Source of the DNA: Doryteuthis pealeii
Lineage: Eukaryota; Mollusca; Cephalopoda; Myopsida; Loliginidae
Assembly (NCBI GenBank): GCA_023376005.1
Contig: CM042179.1
Span: 14,389,472-14,453,471 of the forward strand
Length of the DNA stretch: 64,000 nt
Direction of reading: 5' to 3'
Shown in pieces: positions 28,901 to 40,916 of the stretch. The translations under genes and the position numbers were made by a program. Every line of letters starts with the position of its first letter. Within the stretch, counting starts at the first letter, position 1. The notes under the pieces were generated by a model that ran no database searches, had not been told where the DNA came from, and worked only from the letters and a program-made list of their open reading frames with translations.

Positions 28901-31900
28901 ACGAACGGATTATATAAATACCTATCTTGTAGTGGGCGTCAGCATCGTTATGTTATGATTACGAAGCTAGTCTCGCAGGTCTATTACTACTGAATAGCGA
29001 GTTCCACCATTGCTGGATGCGCAATACTTGTGACTGTGTCATATCATACCCGTAACGAACGGATTATATAAATACCTATCTTTTGTAGTGGGCGTCAGCA
29101 TCGTTATGTTATGATTACGAAGCTAGTCTCGCAGGTCTATTTACTACTGAATAGCGAGTTCCACCATTGCTAGATGCGCAATACTTATGACTGTGTCATA
29201 TCATACCCGTAACGAACGGGATTATATAAATACCTATCTTTTGTAGTGGGCGTCAGCATCGTTATGTTATGATTACGAAGCTAGTCTCGCAGGTCTATTA
29301 CTACTGAATAGCGAGTTTCCACCATTGCTAGATGCGCCAATTACTTATGACTGTGTCATATCATACCCGTAACGAACGGATTATATAAATACCTATCTTT
29401 TTGTAGTGGGCGTCAGCATCGTTATTGTTATGATTACGAAGCTAGTCTCGCAGGTCTATTACTACTGAATAGCGATTTCCACCATTGCTAGATGCGCAAT
29501 ACTTGTGACTGTGTCATATCATACCGTAACGAACGGGATTATATAAATAACCTATCTTTTGTAGTGGGCGTCAGCATCGTTATGTTATGATTACGAAGCT
29601 AGTCTCGCAGGTCTATTACTACTGAATAGCGAGTTCCACCATTGCTAGATGCGCAATACTTATGACTGTGTCATATCATACCCGTAACGAACGGATTATA
29701 TAAATACCTATCTTTTGTAGTGGGCGTCAGCATCGTTATGTTATATGATTACGAAGCTAGTCTCGCAGGTCTATTACTACTGAATAGCGAGTTCCACCAT
29801 TGCTAGATGCGCAATACTTTGATGACTGTGTCATATTCATACCCGTAACGAACGGATTATATAAATACCTATCTTTTGTAGTGGCGTCAGCATCGTTATG
29901 TTATGATTACGAAGCTAGTCTCGCAGGTCTATTACTACTGAATAGCGAGTTCCACCATTGCCTAGATTGCGCAATACTTATGACTGTGGTTCATATCATA
30001 CCCGTAACGAACGGATTATATAAATACCTATCTTTTGTAGTGGGCGTCAGCATCGTTATGTTATGATTACGAAGCTAGTCTCGCAGGTCTATTACTACTG
30101 AATAGAGAGTTCCACCATTGCTGGATGCGCAATACTTGTGACTGTGTCATATCATACCCGTAACGAACGGATTATATAAATACCTATCTTTTGTAGTGGG
30201 CGTCAGCATCGTTATGTTTATGATTACGAAGCTAGTCTCGCAGGTCTATTACTACTGAATAGCGATTTCCACCATTGCTGGATGCGCAATACTTGTGACT
30301 GTGTCATATCATACCCGTAACGAACGGATTATATTAAATACCTATTTTTGTAGTGGGCGTCAGCATCGTTATGTTATGATTACGAAGCTAGTCTCGCAGT
30401 CTATTACTACTGAATAGCGAGTTCCACCATTGCTAGATGCGCAATACTTATGGACTGTGTCATAACCATACCCGTAAACGAACGGTTATTATAAATACCT
30501 AATCTTTTTTGAGTGGGCGTTTCAGCATCGTTATGTTTATGATACCAAACTAGTCTCGCAGGTCTATTACTACTGAATAGAGAGTTTCCACCATTGCTGG
30601 ATGCGCAATACTTGTGACTGTGTCATATCATACCCGTAACGAACGGGGATTATATAAATACCTATCTTTTGTAGTGGGCGTCAGCATCGTTATGTTATGA
30701 TTACGAAGCTAGTCTCGGCAGGTCTATTACTACTGAATAGCGAGTTCCACCATTGCTGGATGCGCAATACTGTTTGACTGTGTCATATCATAACCGTAAC
30801 GACGGATTATATAAATACCTACTTTTGTAGTGGGGTCAGCATCGTTATGGTTATTGATTACGAAGCTTTAGTCTCGCAGGTCCTATTACTAACTGAATTT
30901 AGCGAGTCCACCATTGCTTAGTTGCGCAATACTTATGACGTGTCATATCATACCCGTAAACGAACGGATTATATAAATACCTATCTTTTGTAGTGGGCGT
31001 CAGCATCGTTATGTTATGATTACGAAGCTAGTCTCGCAGGTCTATTACTACTGAATAGCGAGTTCCACCATTGCTGGATGCGCAATACTTTGTGACTGTG
31101 TCATATCATACCCGTAACGAACGATTATTATAAATACCTAATCTTTGTGTGGGCGTCAGGCATCGTTATGATTGATTACGAAGCTAGTCTCGCAGGGTTT
31201 ATTACTACTGAATAGCGAGTTCCACCATGCTAGATGCGCAATACTTATGACTGTGTCATATCATACCCGTAACGAACGGATTATATAAATACCTATCTTT
31301 TGTAGTGGCGGTCAGCATCGTTATGTTTAGATTACCAAACTAGTCTCGCAGGTCTATTACTACTGAATAGAGAGTATCCACCATGCTGGATTGCGCAATA
31401 CTTGTGACTTGTGTCATTATATACCCGTAACGAAACGGATTTATAAATACCTATTCTTTTGTAGTGGGCTTCAGCATCGTTATGTTATTGATTACGAAGC
31501 TAGTCTCGCGGTCCTATTAATTACTGAATAGCGAGCTTCCACCATTCTGGTATGCGCAATACTTGTGACTGTGTCATATCATACCCCGTAACGAACGATT
31601 ATTATAAAATACCTATTTTCTTTGTAGTGGCGTCAGCATCGTTATGTTATGATTACGAAGCTAGTCTCGCAAGGTCTATACTACTGAATAGCGAGTCCAC
31701 CATTGCTAGATGCGCATACTTTATCTGTGTCATATATACCCGTAACGAACGGATTATATAAATACTATTCTTTTGTAGTGGCGTCAGCATCGTTTTATGT
31801 ATGATACGAGCTAGTCTCGCAGGTCTATTACTACTGAATAGAGAGTTCCACCATTGCTGGATGCGCAATACTTGTGACTGTGTTCATATCATACCCGTAA

Positions 31901-33462
31901 CGAACGGGATTAATTAATACCTATCTTTTTTTAGTGGGCGTCAGCTCGTTATGTTATGATTACGAAGCTATTCTTCGCAGGTCTATTTACTACTGAATAG
32001 CGAGTTCACCATTGCTGATGCCGCAATACTTGTGACTGTTCATTATCATACCCGTAACGAACGGATTATATAAATACCTTCTTTTGTAGTGGGCGTTCAG
32101 CATCTTTGTATGATTTACGAAGCTAGGTCTCGCAGGTCTATCTACCTGATAGCGAGTTTCCACCCATTGCTAGATGCGCAATACTTATTGACTGTGTCAT
32201 ATCATATCCGTAACGAAACGGATTATTATTAAATATCCTATCTTTTGTATGGCGCAAGCATCGTTATGTTATGATTACCAAACTAGTCTCGCAGGTCTAT
32301 TACTACGTTGAATAGAGAGTCCACCATTGCTGATGCGCAATACTTGTGGACTGTGTCATATTCATCCCTTAACGAACGGATTATATTAAAAATACCTATC
32401 TTTTGTAGTGGGCGTCAGCATCGTTATGTTATTGATTACGAGCTTAGTCTCGCAGGTCTATTTACTACTGAATAGCGAGTTCCACCATTGATTGGATGCG
32501 CATACTTGTTATGACTGTGTCTATCATTACCCTGTAACGAACGGATATATTAAATACCTATCTTTTTGTATGTGGGCGTCAGGCATCGTTATGTTATGAT
32601 ACGAAGCTAGTCTCGCAGGTCATTACTACTGAATAGCGAAGTTTCCACCATTTTGTAGATGCGCAATACTTATGGACTGTGTTCTATCATACCCGTAACG
32701 AACGGATTATATAATACCTATCTTTTGTTAGTGGGCGTCAGCATTCGTTATGTTATGATTACGAAGCTAGTTCTCGCAGGATCTATTTACTAACTAATAG
32801 CGAGTTTCCACCATGCTGGATGCGCAATACTTGTGACTGTGCATATCTTTACCCGTAACGAACGGTTATAAATACCTATCTTTTGTAAGTGGGCCGTCAG
32901 CATTCGTTTATGTTTATGATACGAAGGCTAGTTCGCAGTCTATTACTACTGAATAGCGATTCCACCATTTGCTAGATGCGCAATACTTTGGCTGTGTCAT
33001 ATCATTACCCGTAACGACGGATTATATAATACCTATCTTTTTGTAGTGGGCGTCACATCGTTATTTATGATTACGAAGGTAGTCTTCGCAGGTCTATACT
33101 ACTGAATCAGCGAAGTTCCACCATTGATAGCATTGACGCACAATGACTTATGACTGTGTCATATTCATACCCGTAACCGAACGGAATTTATTAAATACCT
33201 ATTTTGTAGTGGGCCGTTCAGCAATCGTTAGTTATGATTACGAAGCTAGTCTCGAGGTCTTTACTACTGAATAGCGAGTTCCACCATTGCTAGATGCGCA
33301 ATACTTATGAACTGTGTATAATTCATACAAAACCGTTAACGAACGGGAATTATATAAATAACCTACTTTTGTAAGTGGCGTCAGGCATCGTTATGTTATG
33401 GATTACGAGCTAGTCTCGCAGGTCTATTACTACTGGGAAATAGCGAGTTCCACCCATTGCTG
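25984..33462 (+). repeat. SINE-derived 156-bp satellite array, about 48 units
   Basis: Head-to-tail units 156 bp apart (GCGCAATAC at 27460 and 27616, for example). Each unit runs GCATCGTTATGTTATGATTA, then CTAGTCTCGCAGGTCTATTA, GAATAGCGAGTTCCACCATT, GCTGGATGCGCAATACTTG, GTGTCATATCATACCCG, TAACGAACGGATTATATAAA, TACCTATC and a linker TTTTGTAGTGGGCGTCA. All but the linker aligns along its length with the 147-bp SINE at 14712-14858. The first unit is preceded by an intact SINE head (GGTATAAGTGTTAACAAGCT). The last unit passes into a second SINE body at GGATGTTC. Unit variants change along the array: ACCAAAC/ACCAAGC up to 28.49 kb, then ACGAAGC, then a three-unit pattern. Single-base errors rise steeply after about 30.3 kb. 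Confidence 0.97.
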
Positions 33463-34632
33463 GATGTTCATTTCTAGTTGGATTTTCCCCATACTTGCAA
33501 CCTTGTGTCCCATTCTACCTGGGTTCGCAAATGGGTTGGGTTAAATTGCCTACACCAACTGTTTTTTTGAAATTATGACATGCTCACACGGTTGCAACAC
33601 ATTGCAACACATTGCACATTTTCTTACCGTATGTCAGCCTTGTTCCCACCAAACTTTTAAGAAAAAAAAAAGAAAGAGAGAAATAAGAAATTACAGGTTA
33701 TTCGCCATTCATAAAGGAGGAGAAGAAGAAAGAGAGGAAAAAAAAAGGAGAGGAAAAGGAAATAAGAAGAGAAATTATTAACCACACAAATAAAAAAAAA
33801 ACATAAGCACCGTCATTCTGGAAATAAAACTCTGATGATAAGCTTCGCTTTGAAATCGATTAGACATATAAACATTCTTTTTGTCTTTATTTTTTACGCA
33901 TTGTATTGCCTCGAATTTATTATCTTTTTTCTATTTTGGAATCTTTTTTATCATTATTTTTTTGATATATAGAAATGAAAAATGGATATAATGTTAATTT
34001 TTAGAATACAAGGCCTTGTCAAAAACTTACCGAAATCTCGATTCTTTTTTGGACACACCTAGTATTTGGTCTACACAGGCGAGAAACTGACAGCCACCAG
34101 CGCCGCTGACTTTACTCAAGATCCAGTTCCTACGGTACATTGTGGCATTACTGACAGTTTAGAATGCATTAGTGATTTTATTAGATGGGTTCATTCTGCG
34201 TCAGGGAGACCCGGAGAGACTTGGCAGGGCACAGAGACTTGAGAGACAAAGAGAACACAGAGTGTGACTGAAAGACAAGTAAAGTAACAAGTGGCACTAA
34301 AGTCGGTACCAGCCAGAAAGCGAGGGAGTCTCTATCCCCTTTTCACTAGCCGCTAACCAAGGAAGATGTTTTTAGGCATTTCGAGACGGAGCGCCACACC
34401 TACAATCAGTTGGTAGGTGTGGTGCTCCGTTTATTTATTTTCATTTTTGTAAATACAGCTTTTAAAACAGCTGTACTTTTTGACACACCTTTTATTTGAA
34501 AAAAAATTAACGTTACATTTCTAGCTCATTCCTATTTTGGGTAAATTACAGCTTTAATCTCTGTACTTTTTGCACACCTTGTAATATTCATAAAATTCGG
34601 ACGAAAAGGGTGACACACACACACACACACCA

Positions 34633-34669
<37 letters not shown>

Positions 34670-34680
34670 ATCTATTCTCT
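33463..34680 (-). repeat. Start of block A in reverse, cut by the gap
   Basis: Reverse complement of 16640 down to about 15430. It includes the SINE at the satellite edge, the purine tract, the mariner-type ends, the SINE hairpin (about 34380-34430) and the CT microsatellite, where it runs into the gap. The same sequence is present again at 38703-39890. Confidence 0.93.
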
Positions 34681-34780
34681 NNNNNNNNNNNNNNNNNNNN
34701 NNNNNNNNNNNNNNNNNNNNNNNNNNNNNNNNNNNNNNNNNNNNNNNNNNNNNNNNNNNNNNNNNNNNNNNNNNNNNNNN
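34681..34780. other. Assembly gap (100 N)
   Basis: Exactly 100 unknown bases, the conventional length for a gap of unknown size. It joins a CT microsatellite on the left to a partial satellite unit on the right. Confidence 1.
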
Positions 34781-37700
34781 TACGAAGCTAGTCTCGCAGT
34801 CTATTCTATGAATAGCGAGTTCCACCATTGCTGGATGTCGCAATACTTGTGGACTGTGTCAGATCATACCCGTAACGAACGGTTTATAAATACCTATCTT
34901 TTGTAGTGGGCGTCAGCATCGTTATGTTATGATTACGAGCTAGTTCTCGCAGGTCTATACTACTGAATAGCGAGTTCCACCATTGCTAGATGCGCAATAC
35001 TTATGACTGTGTCATATCATACCCGTAACGAACGGATTATATAAAATACCTATCTTTTGTAGTGGGCGTCAGCATCGTTATGTTATGATTACGAACTAGT
35101 CTCGCAGGTCTATTACTACTGAATAGCGAGTTCCCCCATTGTCTAGATGCGCAAACTTATGGACTGTGTCATATCATACCCGTAACGAACGGATATATAA
35201 ATACCTATCTTTGTAGTGGGCGTCAGCATCGTTATGTTATGGTTACGAAAGCTAGTCTCGCAGGTCTATTACTACTGAATAGCGAGTTCCACCATTGCTA
35301 GATGCAATACTTATGACTGTGTCATATCATACCCGTAACGAACGGATTATATAAAATACCTATCTTTTGTAGTGGGCGTCAGGCATCGTTATGTTATGAT
35401 ACGATAGTCTCGCAGGTCTATTACTACTGAATAGAGAGTCACCAGCATTGCTGGATGCGCAAATTGTGACTGTGTCATATCATACCCGTAACGAACGGAT
35501 TATATAAATACCTATCTTTTGTAGGGGCGTCAGCATCGTTATGTTTATGATTACGAAGCTTAGTCTCGCAGGTCTATTTACTACTGAATAGCGAGTTCCA
35601 CCATTGCTGGATGCGCAATACTTGTGACTGTGTCATATCATACCCGTAACGAACGGATTATATAAATACCTATCTTTTGTAGTGGGCGTCAGCATCGTTA
35701 TGTTATGATTACGAAAGCTAGTCTCGCAGGTCTATTACTACTGAATAGCGAGTTCCACCATTGCTAGATGCGCAATACTTATGACTGTGTCATATCATAC
35801 CCGTAACGAACGGATTATAAAATACCTATCTTTTGTAGTGGGCGTCAGGCATCGTTATGTTATGATTACCAAACTAGTCTCGCAGGTCTATTACTACTGA
35901 ATAGAGAGTTCCACCATTGCTGGATGCGCAATACTTGTGACTGTGTCATATCATACCCGTAACGAACGGATTATATAAATACCTATCTTTTGTAGTGGGC
36001 GTCAGCATCGTTTATGTTATGATTACGAAGCTAGTTCGCAGGTCTATTACTACTTGAATAGCGAGTTCACCATTGCTGGATGCGCCAATACTTGTGACTG
36101 TTCATATCATACCGTAACGAACGGTATATAAATACCTATCTTTTGTAGGGGGCGTCAGCTCGTTATGTTAGATTACGAAGCTAGTCTCGCAGGTCTATAT
36201 ACTGAATAGCGCAGTTCCACCATTGCTAGATGCGCAATACTTATGACTGTGTCATATCATACCGTAACGAACGGATTATATAAATACCTATCTTTTGTAG
36301 TGGGCGTCAGCATCGTTATGTTATGATTACGAAGCTAGTCTCGCAGGTCTATTACTACTGAATAGCGAGTTCCACCATTGCTTGGTGCGCAATACTTTGT
36401 GACTGTGTCATATCATACCCGTAACGAACGGATTATATAAATACCTATCTTTTGTAGTGGGCGTCAGCATCGTTATGTTATGATTACGAAGCTAGTCTCG
36501 CAGGTCTATTACTACTGAATAGCGAGTTCCACCATTGCTAGATGCGCAATACTTATGACTGGTCATATCATACCCGTAACGAACGGATTATATAAATACC
36601 TATCTTTTGTATGGCGTCAGCATCGTTTGTTATGATTACCAAACTAGTCTCGCAGGTCTATTACTACTGAATAGAGAGTCCACCATTGCTGGATGCGCAA
36701 TACTGTGGACTGTGTTCATATCATACCCGTAACGAACGGATTATATAAATACCTATCTTTTGTAGTGGGCGTCAGCATCGTTATGTTATGATTACGAAGC
36801 TAGTCTCGCAGGGTCTATTACTACTTGAATAGCGAGTTCCACCATTGCTGGATGCGCAATACTTGTGACTGTGTCATATCATACCCGTAACGAACGGATT
36901 ATATAAATACCTATCTTTTGTAGTGGGCGTCAGCATCGTTATGTTATGATACGAAGCTAGTCTCGCAGGTCTATTACTACTGAATAGCGAGTTCCACCAT
37001 TGCTAGATGCGCAATACTTATGACTGTGTCATATCATACCCGTAACGAACGGATTATATAAATACCTATCTTTTGTAGTGGGCGTCAGCATCGTTATGTT
37101 ATGATTACGAAGCTAGTCTCGCAGGTCTATTACTACTGAATAGAGAGTTCCACCATTGCTGGATGCGCAATACTTGTGACTGTGTCATATCATACCCGTA
37201 ACGAACGGATATATAAATACCTATTTTTGTAGTGGGCGTCAGCCGTTATGTTATGATTACGAAGCTAGTCTCGCAGGTCTATTACTACTGAATAGCGAGT
37301 TCACCATGCTGGATGCGCAATACTTGTGACTGTGTCATATCATACCCGTAACGAACGGATTATATAAATACCTATCTTTTGTAGTGGCGTCAGCATCGTT
37401 ATGTTATGATTACGAAGCTAGTCTCGCAGGTCTATTACTACTGAATAGCGAGTTCCACCATTGCTAGATGCGCAATACTTATGACTGTGTCATATCATAC
37501 CCGAACGAACGGTTATATAAATACCTATCTTTTGTAGTGGGGTCAGCATCGTTATGTTATGATTACCAAACTAGTCTCGCAGGTCTATACTACTGATAGA
37601 GAGTTCCACCATGCTGGATGCGCAATACTTGTGGACTGTGTCATATCATACCCGTAACGAACGGATTATATAAATACCTATCTTTTTGTAGTGGGCGTCA

Positions 37701-38702
37701 GCATCGTTATGTTATGATTACGAAGCTAGTCTCGCAGGTCTATTACTACTGAATAGCGAGTTCCACCATTGCTGGATGCGCAATACTTGTGACTGTGTCA
37801 TTTCACCCGTAACGAACGGATATATAAATACCTATCTTTCGTTGGCGGTCAGCATCGTTATGTTTATGATTACGAACTAGCTCGCAGGTCTATTACTACT
37901 GAATAGGCGAGTTCACCATTGCTAGATGCGCAATACTTTGACTGTGTCATATCTACCGTAACGAACGGATTATAAAAATACCTATCTTTTTGTAGTGGGC
38001 GTCAGCATCGTTATGTTATGATACGAAGCTAGTCTCGCAGGGTCTATTACTACTGAATAGCGAGTTCCACCATTGCTGGATGCGCAATACTTGTGACTGT
38101 GTCATATCATACCCGTAACGAACGGATTATATAAATACCTATCTTTTGTAGTGGGCGTCAGCATCGTTATGTTATGATTACGAAGCAGTCTCGCAGGTCT
38201 ATACTACTGAATAGCGAGTTCCACCATTGCTAGATGCGCAATACTTATGACTGTGTATATCATACCCGTAACGAACGTGATTATATAAATACCTACTTTT
38301 GTAGTGGGCGTCAGCATCGTTATGTTATTGATTACGAAAGCTAGTCTCGCAGGTCTATTACTACTGAATAGCGAGTTCCACCATTGCAGATGCGCAATAC
38401 TTTATAACTGTTACATATCATACCCGTAACGAACGTATATAAATACCTATTCTTTTGTAGTGGGCGTCAGCATCGTTATGTGTATGATTTACGAAGCTAG
38501 TCTCGCAGGTCTATTACTACTGAATAGCGAGTTCCACCATTGTAGATGCGCAATACTTATGACTGTGTCATATCATACCCGTAACGAACGGATTATATAA
38601 ATACCTATCTTTTGTAGTGGCGTGCAGCATCGTTATGTTATGATACGAAGCTAGTCTCGCAGTCTATTACTACTGAATAGCGAGTTCCACCATTGCTGGA
38701 TG
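34781..38702 (+). repeat. SINE-derived satellite array, about 25 units
   Basis: Same 156-bp monomer and orientation as 25984-33462. Units carry the three-type pattern: GAGAG with GGATG/CTTGTG, then GCGAG with GGATG/CTTGTG, then GCGAG with AGATG/CTTATG. The order of types read back from the right end is the same as the order read back from 33462, so this appears to be the same stretch of DNA assembled a second time. Confidence 0.95.
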
Positions 38703-39851
38703 TTCAATTTCTAGTTGGATTCCCCATACTTGCAACCTTGTGTCCCATCCTACCTGGTCGCAAATGGGTTGGGTAAATGCCTACACACAACAGTTTTTGA
38801 ATTATGAACAATGCTCACACGGTTGCAACACATGCAACACATTGCAACATCTTACCGGATGTCAGCCTTGTTCCCAACAAACTTTTAGAAAGAAAAAAAA
38901 AGAAAGAGAGAAATAAGAAATACAGTTATTCGCCCATCATAAAGGAGAGAAGAGAAAGAGAGGCGAAAAAAAAGGAGAGGAAAAGGAAATAAGAAGAGAA
39001 ATTATAACCACACAATAAAAAAAAAACATAAGCAGTCATTTCTGAAATAAAACTCTGATGATAAAGCTTCGCTTTGAAAATCGATTAGACATATAAACAT
39101 CTTTTTGTCTTTTATTTTTTACGCATTGTATTGCCTTCGAATTTTATTATCTTTTTTTATTTTGGAATCTTTTTTTTCATTATTTTTTTGAATATAGAAA
39201 TGAAAAATGAATATAATGTTAATTTTTTCAGAATACAAGGCCTGTCAAAAACTACCGAAAATCTCGATTCTTTTTGACACACCTAGTATTTGGTCTACAC
39301 AGGCGAGAAACTGACAGCCACCAAGCGCCGCTGACTTTACTCAGATCCAGTTCCTACGGTAACATGTGGCATTACTGACAGTTTAGAATGCATTAGCTGA
39401 TTATTATTAATGGGTTCCATTCTGCGTCAGGGAGACCCGGAGAGACTTGGCAGGGCACAGAGACTTGAAGAGACAAAGAGAAACACAGAGTGTGACTGAA
39501 AGACAAGTAAAGTAACAACGTGGCCTAAAGTCGGTACCAGCCAGAAAGCGAGGGAGTCTATCCCCTTTTCACTAGCGCTAAACCAAGGAGATTGTTTTTT
39601 AGCATTTGAGACGGAGCGCCACACCTACCATCAGTTGGTAGGTGTGGGTGCTCCGTCTCATTTATTTCTATTTTGGTAATACAGCTTTAAAACAGCTGTA
39701 CTTTTTGACACACCTTTATTCTGAAAAAAAAATTAACGTTACATTTCTAGCTCATTCCTATTTTGGTAAAATACAGCTTTAATTCTCGATACTTTTTGAC
39801 ACACCTTGTATATCATAAAATTCGTAAAAGGGTGACACAACACACACACCA

Positions 39852-39908
<57 letters not shown>

Positions 39909-40719
39909 CTCCTATATCGTCATCGGCATTGCAGTCTATATAGTTATTGTGTCCCAGAAGTTACAGTGCCTCCTGTGACTGTGAAGTCCAATGTTCGAAA
40001 AACATTCTCGGCCACAGATGACGTACGTGAAGGCTGTCCCTGAATGTGTTGGTGTGCCGGTCCTTTGTTGCTGCCGCTTTCTTCTAGAGCTCTTAGCTTG
40101 ATGGTGTTGTGCCATATATATTTAATGAATGAAATTTATATGCAAAAGTCACAGAATAAGTATTCCATTTCGAATCGTTTTCTGCTGTGAAAAATAAGGA
40201 ATCACCAAATTCCAGCGGTTGTCAACAATTGAATTGCATGTTTGGCTTTACATTGAGAATGCTGAAAATGGACTGATCGAAGTATATTTGCCCACAATTT
40301 CTTTCAGTCCACCAGCGTTTACTGGGGTTGGCGTTGGGGGTGGAGAAAAAAAAAACGTCTCTTCCACTTCCGATGGGATTGGACATCAGAAGATGTAGAT
40401 TGTAGAATAGATCGGTCGCTATGACAACAACAAAAGCATTCTTTAACCTGAATAGTTATTTACACAAACCGTTCGCCACGGATAGGATGTGACACAAGGT
40501 GACAAGTATGGGGCATCTAGAGAGGATCAAACTCGCTATTCAATGGCGATGGATCTGCAAGACAAGCTTGCTAACCATTCCACCACGTTTGGATGCCAAT
40601 ATTCTTTAACCTGAATAAATCAGATGATGACTCTTCTAAAAATTATGGAAAAGAAATACAAATAGAATAGAATAAAATATGTAAAGAGATAACTATGTCC
40701 ATAAACTAACAATATCATG

Positions 40720-40763
<44 letters not shown>

Positions 40764-40833
40764 AGTCAGATCTTAGCCCTGAAGAGCACAAAGCGAATCT
40801 ATTTAAGGTATATCTGACTCATTAGGTGTTAAC

Positions 40834-40879
<46 letters not shown>

Positions 40880-40885
40880 ACACAC

Positions 40886-40916
<31 letters not shown>

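Noticed and set aside
25984..33462. CRISPR-like array of regular repeats
   Set aside because: The repeats are directly adjacent 156-bp units with no unique spacers, and the surrounding DNA is eukaryotic. It is a satellite.
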